The notes under the pieces were generated by a model. The model had not been told where the DNA came from, did no database searches, and saw only the letters and a list, made by a program, of their open reading frames with translations. Both the position numbers and the translations under genes were made by a program. 64,000 bases of DNA. Source: Rhodococcus sp. KBS0724 (GTDB lineage Bacteria > Actinomycetota > Actinomycetes > Mycobacteriales > Mycobacteriaceae). The stretch covers positions 1,445,501-1,509,500 of the forward strand of contig NZ_VCBX02000001.1 of assembly GCF_005938745.2 (NCBI RefSeq). The letters run 5' to 3'. Of this stretch, positions 1-9,083 are shown piece after piece (within the stretch, counting starts at the first letter, position 1; every line of letters starts with the position of its first letter).

Positions 1-1
1 G

Positions 2-283
2 GGAGGCGGGGTCAAGAGTCGGGTGTGGACACAGGCGATCAGCGACATCACCGGACACACACAGTTGGTTCCCGCTCAGACCATCGGCGCCAGCTACGGC
101 GATGCGCTGTTGGCCGCGATCGGGACCGGACTTGTTGCGCCGGATACCGATTGGACGACTCTGTCGCACGAAGTAGTGCCGAATGCAGTCAACCGCGCGA
201 TGTACGAGGATTTGTATCAAACGTGGTTGACGCTGTATCCGTCGACGAAGGAACAAATCCACGCCCTCGCTGAATTCGGCTGA
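2..283 (+). CDS. FGGY-family carbohydrate kinase, C-terminal fragment
   Basis: Only the last 93 codons are present; the gene begins before the window, and the frame is open from base 2. The visible start GGGVKSRVWTQ, followed by a segment reading IGASYGDALLAAIGTG, matches the C-terminal actin-like lobe of FGGY kinases such as xylulokinase, ribulokinase and erythritol kinase, which use ATP to phosphorylate sugars or polyols. The substrate cannot be read from this fragment. Its position beside tetritol-utilisation genes suggests a polyol or ketose substrate. The SDR gene downstream is convergent, with 22 bases between the stop codons. Confidence 0.8.
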   Translation, partial: GGGVKSRVWTQAISDITGHTQLVPAQTIGASYGDALLAAIGTGLVAPDTDWTTLSHEVVPNAVNRAMYEDLYQTWLTLYPSTKEQIHALAEFG

Positions 284-305
284 ACGGCCTGATAGCTGCA
301 GCCGT

Positions 306-1076
306 TCAGCTTACGAGGTAACCGCCGTCGATAGGAAGATCGGTTCCGTTCACCATGGCGGCGGCGTCCGACGCCAGCCAGACGACGGCCTCGGACACCT
401 CGTCGGGCATGGCAAAGCGCCCACTCGGGATACGGTTCAACATAGGTGCAGCCTTGTCGTGCTCACCCCAGACCGTCTGGCCCATCTCGGTGAGTACAAC
501 CGTCGGGCAGACCGAGTTTGCCCGGACGCCGCGGCTACCCAGTTCCAAGGCAAGCACTTTGGTGGCCATCACCAAACCGGCCTTTGCGATGCAGTACGAA
601 TAGTGCTCGGGCAACGCGCGCAAGGCTGCTGCGGAAGCAACCGTCACGATGGCTCCGCCACCCGCATCGGCCATGGCTGAGCCGATCTTCGCGGCGAGCA
701 ATGCCGGGGCACGGAGGTTGACGTTTAGAACCGCGTCGAAGTTGGGTTCGGTTATGTCGGTGACAAATTCGGGATACGAGATTCCGGCGTTGTTGACCAG
801 GACATCCAGGCCACCGAATATCGCGAGAGATTCTTGCGCGACCTGTGTCGGTGCGTCGGGTAATGCGAGATCTGCAACGAGAATCTCGGCGCGCACGCCA
901 GAACTGTCGCGGAGTCGGTCGGCCAGAACTGTCAGTTCGGAACGGTTACGACCGGAGACGATTACGTCCGCGCCGGCTTGGGCAAAGGCGTGTGCGATTT
1001 GCGCGCCGATGCCTTTCGAGGCTCCGGTGACAAGAGCGCGTTTTCCGTCGAGCGGGCGAGGTGACGCTGTAGGCAT
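306..1076 (-). CDS. SDR-family oxidoreductase, probable polyol/ketose dehydrogenase
   Basis: A 256-residue classical short-chain dehydrogenase. The cofactor motif TGASKGIG is near residue 18, NNAG near residue 94, and the catalytic YxxxK is present as YCIAK after a Ser-rich strand; the C-terminal PIDGGYLVS is typical. Such enzymes interconvert alcohols and ketones with NAD(P)H in the cytoplasm. It is transcribed in the same direction as the SorC-type regulator just upstream (18-base gap) and so is likely part of the polyol cluster. D-threitol dehydrogenase (DthD) of M. smegmatis is also an SDR, so that role is possible, but sequence alone does not fix the substrate; xylulose- or sorbose-reductase-like activity is equally compatible. 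Confidence 0.85.
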   Translation of the reverse strand: MPTASPRPLDGKRALVTGASKGIGAQIAHAFAQAGADVIVSGRNRSELTVLADRLRDSSGVRAEILVADLALPDAPTQVAQESLAIFGGLDVLVNNAGISYPEFVTDITEPNFDAVLNVNLRAPALLAAKIGSAMADAGGGAIVTVASAAALRALPEHYSYCIAKAGLVMATKVLALELGSRGVRANSVCPTVVLTEMGQTVWGEHDKAAPMLNRIPSGRFAMPDEVSEAVVWLASDAAAMVNGTDLPIDGGYLVS

Positions 1077-1093
1077 GGCAAAGCCTTTCGAAG

Positions 1094-2152
1094 TTACTCG
1101 ACCGCAAGTATCTGCTGTGCGGTGGTTGGGTCGGTGACAAGTTGATTGAAGTACCGGCTGCGCGCACCGGCGATGATGGGAGCGACTTTCTCGGCGCCGA
1201 CGGCCACGGCGATGCCCACCGGGATATCTTGCAGTGCAGACAGTTCGAGCGCAATAAGGCGGTCGCTACCGGGGAAGTCGACGGTATTGCCGTCGCGATC
1301 ATAGAATCGAGAGCAGATGTCGCCCACGGCTTCTCGGAGCGACGACGACGTTATCGGAACGAACTGTGGAATGTCGGCGCGCAGTAGAGGTGGAGCGCCG
1401 ATGCCCATGAGGATAGCCCGAGCCCGTGGCCACAGGCCGAGAACTCGCTGTATGGCCGGATCCTTGGTGAGGGTCGGATACAGATCGGGACCTGGAAGCG
1501 CCGGCGCAAAAAGATAATTCGGACGTCCGCCGATCTTGTTCGAGATCAAGCGGGTGATCTCGTTGGTCTGGTACCACTCTTCCGGTTGGTCGTTGCCACC
1601 GACAGTGGGAGCGACCAGGACTCCTGGAATGGGTGTCAGATCGTATTGCGCGACTTCGTAGACCGTCCGCCCGGAGGATACGAGCAGTACGTCACCTGGC
1701 ACGAGGCCGGCGCCGGCGAGTGCCTCGGCCGTCGCCGGGGCGAGTACCGAACCCATGACGTCGACCGTGCCCTTCTGCTGCGCCGGAGTGGGTAGAGGAC
1801 CGGAGAGGTACACGCGATGCAGTCCGAGTTTGACGCGCAACCGCTCGGCCAGGCTTCCATGTGCTTCTTCCTGGGGCGGCACAACTTGGATGCGGACTAT
1901 GCCCTGCCTTCGGGCCTCGGAGAGCATGCGGCTGACGGTGGCGCGGCTGATGCCGAGGGCTTTTGCCACTTCGGCCTGAGTGGCGTCGTCGTCGTAGTAG
2001 AGCTTGGCCGCGGTGTAGAGCAGAGCGTGCGTGAATGTGCTGTTTGTGCTGGTCGGTGCCGAACCGGCAGGGGTGGATGCGGGAAGTGGCATCGCGTCTG
2101 AGCTGCTGATCGGCATGACAGAAAGGTACCGCATGAACAGATGCTCACGCAT
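1094..2152 (-). CDS. SorC/DeoR-type sugar-responsive transcriptional regulator
   Basis: Up to 352 residues. A helix-turn-helix (ATQAEVAKALGISRATVSRM) lies near residues 58-77, followed by a long sugar-phosphate-binding domain of the SorC type. Length and layout match SorC/DeoR-like regulators that sense phosphorylated sugar intermediates. It is divergent from the dehydrogenase/transporter operon, with two dyads in the shared 141-base gap, so it probably controls both directions. The start is uncertain: ATGs at 2152, 2134 and 2116 are all in frame, none has a strong ribosome site, and one dyad lies almost on the 2152 start, which favours a start further in. Confidence 0.85.
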   Translation of the reverse strand: MREHLFMRYLSVMPISSSDAMPLPASTPAGSAPTSTNSTFTHALLYTAAKLYYDDDATQAEVAKALGISRATVSRMLSEARRQGIVRIQVVPPQEEAHGSLAERLRVKLGLHRVYLSGPLPTPAQQKGTVDVMGSVLAPATAEALAGAGLVPGDVLLVSSGRTVYEVAQYDLTPIPGVLVAPTVGGNDQPEEWYQTNEITRLISNKIGGRPNYLFAPALPGPDLYPTLTKDPAIQRVLGLWPRARAILMGIGAPPLLRADIPQFVPITSSSLREAVGDICSRFYDRDGNTVDFPGSDRLIALELSALQDIPVGIAVAVGAEKVAPIIAGARSRYFNQLVTDPTTAQQILAVE

Positions 2153-2155
2153 CTA

Positions 2156-2235
2156 GTTCAGGTGAACAATTGTGCTGGACATATGTAAATCGATCCGATA
2201 CTGTGACCGCCGACACATGAAATTGTGTTCATGTG
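2156..2235. promoter_or_regulatory. Divergent control region with two TTCA/TGAA dyads
   Basis: Two inverted repeats are visible between the SorC-type regulator and the polyol dehydrogenase. The first is GTTCA-GG-TGAAC (2156-2167). The second is CACATGAA-6 nt-TTCATGTG (2214-2221 and 2228-2235), with perfect arms. They share the TTCA/TGAA half-site, as expected for a dimeric or tetrameric regulator. Assignment to the neighbouring SorC protein is inference from position. Confidence 0.5.
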
Positions 2236-2293
2236 CAACCACTGGACCAGCGCGTTGCGCCCCATCCAGACCTGATCCCAAGAGGAGACAAAG

Positions 2294-3367
2294 ATGTCCG
2301 AGACGATGAAGGCGGTCATCTGCCACGGTCCGCGCGACTATCGACTCGAAGAAGTGCCGAAGCCTGTACCCGGCCCTGGTGAAGCGCTGGTTCGGGTCGA
2401 GGCAGTCGGAATCTGTGCGAGTGATCTGAAGTGCTACCACGGTGCAGCAAAATTCTGGGGCGACGAGAACCGTCCGGCTTGGGCCGAGACCGAGGTCATT
2501 CCAGGGCACGAATTTGTCGGTGAGGTTGTCTCGATCGATGCGGAAGGGTCGAAGCGCTGGGGGATCGCGGTGGGCGACCGTGTGGTCTCCGAACAGATCG
2601 TTCCGTGCTGGGAGTGCCGTTACTGCAAGCGCGGTCAGTATCACATGTGCCAGCCGCACAACCTGTACGGATTCAAGCGAGTCACCCCCGGCGCGATGGC
2701 CGAATTCATGGTCTATCCAGTGGAAGCTCTGGTGCACAAGGTATCCAAGGATCTCCCGGCAGCGCATGCTGCGTTTGCCGAGCCGCTGTCGTGCTCACTG
2801 CACGCCGTGGAACGAGCGGGAATCACCTTTGACGACGTTGTCGTCGTTGCCGGCTGCGGGCCGATCGGGCTGGGGATGGTTGCCGGTGCGCGAGCGAAAA
2901 GCCCGGCGCACGTGATCGCTCTCGACATGGCACCGGAAAAGCTCGAACTCGCCAAACTGTGCGGAGCCGACATCGTCATCAACATTGCCGACGAGGATGC
3001 CGTTCAGATCGTCAAGGATCTCACCGATGGTTACGGAGCCGATGTCTATCTCGAAGGGACAGGCCATCCGTCTGCAGTTCCCCAGGGCCTCAATATCTTG
3101 CGTAAGCTCGGCACCTACGTCGAATACGGGGTGTTCAAAGACGACGTCAGCGTCGACTGGAGCATTATCAGCGACGACAAGGAACTTGACGTCCTCGGGG
3201 CGCACCTGGGCCCCGACTGCTGGCCGGCCGCGATCCGGATGATCGAGTCAGGTCTGCTGCCGATGGACAAGATCTGCACGCATCAGCTTCCGTTGGAAGA
3301 TTTCCAGAAGGGACTCGATCTGGTGGCCAGTGGCACCGAGTCCGTGAAGGTCTCACTCATTCCCTGA
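2294..3367 (+). CDS. lthD: Erythritol/L-threitol dehydrogenase (zinc-dependent MDR)
   Basis: A 357-residue medium-chain dehydrogenase. Catalytic-zinc ligands are Cys41 (GICASD) and His72-Glu73 (GHEFVG). The structural-zinc lobe has Cys105, 108, 111 and 119 (CWECRYCKRGQYHMC), and the NAD fold shows GCGPIGLG near residue 187. The N-terminal part, including ASDLKCYHG and AKFWGDENRPAWAET, matches my recollection of LthD from M. smegmatis, which oxidises erythritol and L-threitol to L-erythrulose. It is the first gene of the putative tetritol operon, with AGAGGAG ahead of the ATG. Substrate assignment rests on family resemblance plus the neighbouring kinase and isomerase. Confidence 0.85.
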   Translation: MSETMKAVICHGPRDYRLEEVPKPVPGPGEALVRVEAVGICASDLKCYHGAAKFWGDENRPAWAETEVIPGHEFVGEVVSIDAEGSKRWGIAVGDRVVSEQIVPCWECRYCKRGQYHMCQPHNLYGFKRVTPGAMAEFMVYPVEALVHKVSKDLPAAHAAFAEPLSCSLHAVERAGITFDDVVVVAGCGPIGLGMVAGARAKSPAHVIALDMAPEKLELAKLCGADIVINIADEDAVQIVKDLTDGYGADVYLEGTGHPSAVPQGLNILRKLGTYVEYGVFKDDVSVDWSIISDDKELDVLGAHLGPDCWPAAIRMIESGLLPMDKICTHQLPLEDFQKGLDLVASGTESVKVSLIP

Positions 3368-3437
3368 CGGTTCGCACACCCGGCCTGTGCCGCAGGTCGT
3401 TCGAGATCCCCACTCATCCATTCAGCGGAGAATCAAC

Positions 3438-4877
3438 ATGAGTCGTTTCACACCCCGCGTCCCATTCAGCGGTGGTCCACAGCTCTCGCGTCGAGAGATG
3501 CTGCGGGCGTTCGGTATCGCGGGGATGGCTGCCGCGAGCGTGCCCATACTTTCCGCCTGTGGTGTCGGTGGTGGTGAGAAGCCGACCAACGGAGCGTCGG
3601 AGGTGACCGGCGGATTCAATTGGCGGGCGCTCGAAGGTACGAGCATCAACATCCTGCAAACCCCGCACCCGTATCAGCAGGCATTGCAGCCGCTGCTCGC
3701 TGATTTCACCGAATTGACCGGTATTACAGTCAAAGCCGATCTGGTGCCGGAGGCCGACTATTTCACCAAGCTCAACACCGAACTTGCCGGTGGTACCGGC
3801 AAACACGACGTATTCATGCTCGGTGCGTACTTCATCTGGCAGTACGGGCCGCCGGCTTGGCTCGAGGATCTGCAGCCCTGGCTCGAGAACACATCGGCCA
3901 CCAGCGACGAGTACGACTTCGAGGACATCTACGAGGGGTTGCGTACCTCCACCCGCTGGGATTTCGAGTTGGGGTCTCCACTCGGAACCGGTGGGCAGTG
4001 GGCACTACCGCTCGGATTCGAGAACAACGTCGTCACCTACAACAAGAGGGTCTTCGACGACAAGGGCATTACGCTGCCCGACACATTCGACGGATTGATC
4101 CAACTTGCAACGGATCTCACGGATCGAAGTGAGAACGTCTACGGAATCGCCACGCGAGGCTCGAAGTCCTGGGCGACGATTCACCCGGGGTTCATGACGC
4201 AGTTCACCCGCGAGGGCGCGAAGGACTACGAATTCCGGGGTGGCGAGTTGGTGGCGACCATGGATTCGGACAAGGCTGTCGCCTTCACCGAGAAGTGGAT
4301 CGACATGATGCACGCTGCCGGACCCACCTCGTGGACAACGTACGACTATCCGCAGGCAACAGGCGATCTCGGCGACGGCAAGGCAATGATGGTCTACGAC
4401 GCGGACAGTGCGACGTACCCGAAGAACAAGCCCGGAGCCAGTCGCGAAGCGGGTAACCTCGCTTGGTACCCCGGTCCGGCGGGCCCGGACGGGAGTTACG
4501 CGACCAACCTGTGGACGTGGTCGTTGGCCATGAATGCGCGTTCCGAGAAGAAGCATGCGGCCTGGCTTTTCCTGCAGTGGGCGACCAGTAAGGGAACTCT
4601 CAACGACGCGGTTAAATCAGGCATCTTCGCTAACCCCGTGCGCGAGTCCGTGTTCAACGACACTTTCAAACAGGAAGTCGGCGAGGGCATGCCGGGCTAT
4701 CTCGAAACATTCGAGACGGTGATCGGCAGTTCCAAGATCCAGTTCACGCCTCAGAAGAAGTTCTTCGACACCACCGAGGACTGGGCTGTCGCGCTGCAGG
4801 ACATCTACGGCGGCAAGGACGCGAAATCGGCGCTGTCCTCGCTCGCCAAGACCAATACATCCAAGGTAAACCTCTGA
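3438..4877 (+). CDS. ABC sugar/polyol-binding lipoprotein
   Basis: A 479-residue extracellular solute-binding protein of the maltose-binding (family 1) type. The ATG at 3438 is preceded by GCGGAG; an in-frame ATG-less extension to 3387 is less likely. The N-terminus combines a twin-arginine stretch (SRREMLRAFG) with a hydrophobic segment and lipobox LSAC, so it is probably a Tat-exported lipoprotein anchored outside the membrane. Two permeases and two ATPases follow. In M. smegmatis the comparable binding protein was identified as binding D-threitol, so a tetritol ligand is inferred. Confidence 0.9.
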   Translation: MSRFTPRVPFSGGPQLSRREMLRAFGIAGMAAASVPILSACGVGGGEKPTNGASEVTGGFNWRALEGTSINILQTPHPYQQALQPLLADFTELTGITVKADLVPEADYFTKLNTELAGGTGKHDVFMLGAYFIWQYGPPAWLEDLQPWLENTSATSDEYDFEDIYEGLRTSTRWDFELGSPLGTGGQWALPLGFENNVVTYNKRVFDDKGITLPDTFDGLIQLATDLTDRSENVYGIATRGSKSWATIHPGFMTQFTREGAKDYEFRGGELVATMDSDKAVAFTEKWIDMMHAAGPTSWTTYDYPQATGDLGDGKAMMVYDADSATYPKNKPGASREAGNLAWYPGPAGPDGSYATNLWTWSLAMNARSEKKHAAWLFLQWATSKGTLNDAVKSGIFANPVRESVFNDTFKQEVGEGMPGYLETFETVIGSSKIQFTPQKKFFDTTEDWAVALQDIYGGKDAKSALSSLAKTNTSKVNL

Positions 4878-4914
4878 TCCGCGGCGGATCACCGGAGCAA
4901 GGGAGTAAGGAAAA

Positions 4915-5880
4915 GTGACTACCCAATCCACCCGTCCGCCGTCGGAGGCTCACTCCGCGAAACCGGCAGGCGCACCGCCCCGCAACATCGAACCTCCCGA
5001 AGTGCCGATGTGGCGACGCAAGTTGCGCCCCTACATCCTCTCGATTCCGGCTGTGGTGATCGTTGTCGGAATTCTCTATCCGTTTGTGATCGGCGCGTAC
5101 TACTCGTTCTTGAATTACGCGGCAGTGAACCCGGATCCGCAGTTCGTGTGGTTCAAGAACTTCGCGAGTGTCCTGGGCGACTCGAGCTTCTGGACCAGCG
5201 TGCGTGTGACCGGAGTCTTCGCGATTGTCGCCACGGCGGTCGAGACGGTGATCGGCGTCGGCATCGCACTATTGCTCAACCGTTCGAGCTTGATCGGGAA
5301 GATCTTCGAGAAAGTGCTGATCCTTCCGTTGATGATCGCACCGGTCATCGCCGGCGTGATCTGGAAGCTGATGTTCAACCCGCAGTTCGGAATTCTGAAT
5401 CACGTTCTGGGGCTGGGTAACACATTCGACTGGTTGAGCAGTCAGAACGCACTGTGGTCCGTCATTCTGGTGGACCTGTGGATCTTCACTCCCTTCGTGG
5501 CGATTCTTGTTCTCGCCGGCATGCGTTCGCTACCGAAGGAGCCGTTCGAAGCGTCCGAGGTGGACGGCGCCAGCTGGTTCTACATGTTCCGCAGGCTGAT
5601 GCTGCCCATGTTGTGGCCCTACATTCTGGTCGCCGTGATCTTCCGATTCATGGACAACCTCAAAGTGTTCGACGCGGTGTACGTCCTGACTGCGGGTGGA
5701 CCAGGACTGTCCACCCGAACGCTCCAGATCGGTGCGTTCGAGGATTCGATCATCAATCTCGACTATTCCCGCGGCAGCACCTACATGTTCTTGCTGTGGA
5801 TCATCGTGTTCGTCACCGCGCGCTATCTGGTGAGCGTGTTGGGCAAGGCGCAGCGTCGTGCTGCCGGAGCGGAGTCGTAA
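4915..5880 (+). CDS. ABC transporter permease, MalF-like
   Basis: A 321-residue inner-membrane permease beginning with GTG, with AAGGAAAA upstream. A proline-rich cytoplasmic N-terminus of about 35 residues precedes roughly six membrane segments. The coupling-helix EAA loop is visible as EASEVDGASWFYMFRRLMLPML near residues 211-232 and contacts the ATPases. It forms the import channel together with the next gene, four bases downstream. MalF-type carbohydrate permeases have this length and layout. Confidence 0.92.
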   Translation: MTTQSTRPPSEAHSAKPAGAPPRNIEPPEVPMWRRKLRPYILSIPAVVIVVGILYPFVIGAYYSFLNYAAVNPDPQFVWFKNFASVLGDSSFWTSVRVTGVFAIVATAVETVIGVGIALLLNRSSLIGKIFEKVLILPLMIAPVIAGVIWKLMFNPQFGILNHVLGLGNTFDWLSSQNALWSVILVDLWIFTPFVAILVLAGMRSLPKEPFEASEVDGASWFYMFRRLMLPMLWPYILVAVIFRFMDNLKVFDAVYVLTAGGPGLSTRTLQIGAFEDSIINLDYSRGSTYMFLLWIIVFVTARYLVSVLGKAQRRAAGAES

Positions 5881-5884
5881 AGTC

Positions 5885-6751
5885 ATGGCCAGTGAATTGA
5901 TGCCAGGCCAGAAGAGGTTCACGGTGGGTGCCGTAGCCGCGGACATCGTGTTGGTCGTGTGGTTCGTCTTCTCGCTCTTTCCCATCCTGTGGATGTTTCT
6001 GCTGGCGCTGAAGACTCCGGCCGAGCAGACCACCACATACTTCAAGTTCAGTCCCACGTTCGAGAACTTCGGAACCGTGCTGAGTCAGAAGGGCACGGAC
6101 CTGACGAGTGTCGACTTCAAGTCGGCTCTGCTCACCAGCTTGATCAATTGTGGTGGTGCTGTTCTGGTTTCGTTGGCTATCGGCATTCCGGCTGCGTATG
6201 CTGCCGGACGCTGGAAGTACAAGGGATCCAACGATTTGATGTTCAACATGCTGTCCTTCCGCTTCGCGCCGGAGCTGATGGTGATCGTGCCGCTGTTCGT
6301 CATCTACAACCAGATCGGGTTGTTCGACACGAAACTCGGGATGGTGTGGGTTCTTCAACTAGTGACGATGCCCCTGGTGGTCTGGATCTTGCGCTCGTAT
6401 TTCGAAGATCTGCCTGAAGACCTCGAACAGGCGGCCCTCCTGGACGGATACACGCGCAAGCGCGCCTTCGTCATGGTGGCGCTACCACTTGTTCGTCCGG
6501 GAATTGCCGCAGCAGCGCTACTTTCGTTCATCTTCGCGTGGAACAACTACGTATTCCCACTCATCCTCGCCGACAGCAACGCCGGAACAGTCACCGTCGC
6601 GGTGACCAAGTTCCTCGGTGGTGGCGGACAGGCCTACTACAACCTGACAGCTGCGGCTGCGGTGATCGCTGCTCTACCACCGCTGATTCTGGCGTTGACG
6701 ATCCAGCGATACCTTGTGCGCGGACTGTCGTTCGGGGCGGTGAAATCCTGA
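5885..6751 (+). CDS. ABC transporter permease, MalG-like
   Basis: A 288-residue permease. The ATG at 5885 lies four bases after the previous stop; the frame extends upstream into the preceding gene, but this start fits operon spacing. About six membrane helices are present, and the EAA motif reads EQAALLDGYTRKRAFVMVALP. It is the second half of the heterodimeric channel. Its TGA overlaps the ATG of the first ATPase by one base, indicating translational coupling. Confidence 0.92.
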   Translation: MASELMPGQKRFTVGAVAADIVLVVWFVFSLFPILWMFLLALKTPAEQTTTYFKFSPTFENFGTVLSQKGTDLTSVDFKSALLTSLINCGGAVLVSLAIGIPAAYAAGRWKYKGSNDLMFNMLSFRFAPELMVIVPLFVIYNQIGLFDTKLGMVWVLQLVTMPLVVWILRSYFEDLPEDLEQAALLDGYTRKRAFVMVALPLVRPGIAAAALLSFIFAWNNYVFPLILADSNAGTVTVAVTKFLGGGGQAYYNLTAAAAVIAALPPLILALTIQRYLVRGLSFGAVKS

Positions 6752-7926
6752 TGGTCGCACTTACTGTCAAAGCATTGAACAAGCACTACGGAAAGACCGT
6801 GGGCATCGACGGCATCGACCTCGACGTGGCAGACGGTGAATTCCTCGTCATCCTGGGACCTTCGGGCGCAGGCAAGACTACGACGCTCAAGTCGATAGCC
6901 GGACTCGTCGAAGTCGACGACGGCACGGTCGACATCGGGGGAGTGGACATGACGCTCGTCGAGCCGTATCACCGCAACGTCGCCATGGCCTTCGAGAGTT
7001 ACGCGCTGTACCCACAAAAGACAGTGTCCGAGAATCTTGCGTCACCACTCAAGTCCGGTCGAACCGGAAAATACTCGGAAGACGAGCAGAAGCGCCGGAT
7101 CGACACCGTCACCAAGACCTTGGGAATCAACCACCTTCTCGAGCGCTTTCCACGGGAATTGTCGAACGGGCAGCGGCAGCGAGTTGCTCTCGGGCGAGTG
7201 TTGGTACGGCCGGCCGACGTATACCTTCTCGACGAACCGCTCTCACATCTCGATGCCAAACTGCGGGCGGCGATGCGTGCCGAATTGCGTCAGCTCGGTC
7301 AGATGTCCAACACCACAACGGTATACGTGACACACGACTATCAAGAAGCACTGGCGTTGGGTGATCGTATCGCGATCCTGCGGGAGGGTCGGTTGGTCCA
7401 GATCGACACACCGGCGAACATCTGGCATGCGCCCGCTGACACCTTCGTGGCGCGCTCGCTCGGCCAACCCGAGATCAACGTGTTCGACGCAGTAGTCGAC
7501 GGCGCAGCGCTCCGGGTGCTCGGAACCGATCTGGAGGTCGGGATTCCGTCGGACATCACGATATCTGCGTCGGCTGGCGCTCGAATCGGTATCCGACCGT
7601 GTGACATCGAGATTCGGGCAGATTTCTCGCGGAACTCCGGTTCGGTGGCCGTACGCGGCCGCATTCAACTGGTGGAGCGTCTCGGCCGCAATGTCGAACT
7701 CTCGATAGATCTCGGCGGCGGGGTCACGATGATCGGTCTGTCTTCGGGTGGTTCGCTCGCGGTCGAAGGCGCCGAGATCGTTGTGGAAGTGGCGCGCCAG
7801 AACATTCACCTGTTCGAGGGAGCGCCAGCGGGAACAGACAGTCGACGACTCGGCAGCGCGATCGCCGGCGCCGGTAGGACCGGCGACAGTGTAACGACCC
7901 ACGCAGCACAGGAGGACAGGCGATGA
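6751..7926 (+). CDS. ABC transporter ATPase 1 (MalK/UgpC-like)
   Basis: A 391-residue carbohydrate-importer ATPase. Walker A is GPSGAGKTT, the signature reads LSNGQRQR rather than LSGGQ, Walker B is VYLLDEPLSHLD and the switch is VTHD. The C-terminal half is an OB-fold (TOBE-like) regulatory domain. The Q-loop reads AMAFESYALYP where most relatives have FQ, so the conserved Gln is Glu. The start overlaps the permease stop by one base, and the stop overlaps the next ATPase start by four. It probably pairs with ATPase 2 as a heterodimer. Confidence 0.93.
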   Translation: MVALTVKALNKHYGKTVGIDGIDLDVADGEFLVILGPSGAGKTTTLKSIAGLVEVDDGTVDIGGVDMTLVEPYHRNVAMAFESYALYPQKTVSENLASPLKSGRTGKYSEDEQKRRIDTVTKTLGINHLLERFPRELSNGQRQRVALGRVLVRPADVYLLDEPLSHLDAKLRAAMRAELRQLGQMSNTTTVYVTHDYQEALALGDRIAILREGRLVQIDTPANIWHAPADTFVARSLGQPEINVFDAVVDGAALRVLGTDLEVGIPSDITISASAGARIGIRPCDIEIRADFSRNSGSVAVRGRIQLVERLGRNVELSIDLGGGVTMIGLSSGGSLAVEGAEIVVEVARQNIHLFEGAPAGTDSRRLGSAIAGAGRTGDSVTTHAAQEDRR

Positions 7927-9071
7927 CCACTACCGCCGATAGCCGTCGCGCCACGAAGGTCGCGCAATCACTCACCCTGGACAACCTGGAGAAGACCTAC
8001 TCTTCACGCGGGCGGGCAACATTCCACGCGGTCAAAGGAATCGACCTGCACATCGAACCCGGTGAGTTGGTCGCCCTGCTAGGCCCTTCGGGATGCGGCA
8101 AGACGACAACCCTTCGGATGATCGCCGGACTGGAGACCGTCTCGAGTGGGGAGATCTTGATCGGTGACCGGAAGATCAGTCAGTTGGCGCCCGGGAAACG
8201 AGGCGTCGGGGTTGGATTCGAGAGCTACGCTTTGTATCCGCCGCTCTCGGTGCGCGACAACCTCTCGTACGGATTGAAAGCCCGAAAGGTGGCGGGCGCA
8301 GACGAACTGGTGTCCACCATCGCCCGTCGTCTCGAGATGGAGGACCTACTCGACTTGCGTCCGGCAGGATTGTCGAGCGGGCAGAAGCAGCGGGTTGCAC
8401 TCGCTCGGGCGCTTGTGCGCAATCCGCCGGTGCTGCTCCTCGACGAACCGCTCTCGCACCTCGATGCGTCGGCGCGGCAACGGGTTCGGCGTGAACTGAA
8501 GATGCTGCAACGCGAATTCGGCTACACCACAATCGTGGTCACCCACGACCAGGTCGAAGCGCTGAGCTTGGCCGACCGGCTTGCGGTGATGGACGGTGGC
8601 ATCATCCAGCAGTACGGCACTCCCGACGAGGTGTTCGACGATCCGGCCAACATCTTCGTGGCGGAGTTCGTGGGCGAACCTCAGATCAACATGTTCGACG
8701 GAATTGTCCGCCTCGAGAACGGATCTGCGGTTGTTGCCATAGGCTCGGCTGGTACCTTGCCGGTCTCGACTCGCAATGTCGTTGAGGGTCAGTCGGTTCG
8801 GGTCGGGGTTCGCCCCCAGGACATGACTATGGTGCCGGGGCCTGCCGGGCATCGGCAGATCACCGTGCACGTGAAGCATTTCGAGCACCTGATGGAGTTC
8901 GGTTTGGTACAGGTGAACGCAGCGGGAACCGAGTCGACTGGCTCGGGATCAACGCTGATGGTTCAGACGCCGGCCCACGAAAGGTTTGCGGCAGGCGACG
9001 AGTGCGCTGCGACTGCTCTTCCCGAACGTGTCTATCTGTTCGACCCCGAAACCGGAAATCGACTGCGTTAG
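7923..9071 (+). CDS. ABC transporter ATPase 2 (MalK/UgpC-like)
   Basis: A 382-residue ATPase that starts inside the stop of ATPase 1 (ATGA overlap). Walker A is GPSGCGKTT, the signature LSSGQKQR, Walker B VLLLDEPLSHLD and the switch VTHD; a TOBE-like C-terminal domain follows. Like its partner it carries FESYALYP in the Q-loop, with Glu replacing Gln, and a non-glycine third position in the signature. Two different ATPases in one importer operon imply a heterodimeric motor for the two permeases upstream. Confidence 0.93.
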   Translation: MTTTADSRRATKVAQSLTLDNLEKTYSSRGRATFHAVKGIDLHIEPGELVALLGPSGCGKTTTLRMIAGLETVSSGEILIGDRKISQLAPGKRGVGVGFESYALYPPLSVRDNLSYGLKARKVAGADELVSTIARRLEMEDLLDLRPAGLSSGQKQRVALARALVRNPPVLLLDEPLSHLDASARQRVRRELKMLQREFGYTTIVVTHDQVEALSLADRLAVMDGGIIQQYGTPDEVFDDPANIFVAEFVGEPQINMFDGIVRLENGSAVVAIGSAGTLPVSTRNVVEGQSVRVGVRPQDMTMVPGPAGHRQITVHVKHFEHLMEFGLVQVNAAGTESTGSGSTLMVQTPAHERFAAGDECAATALPERVYLFDPETGNRLR

Positions 9072-9083
9072 AGGTATTTTGTC

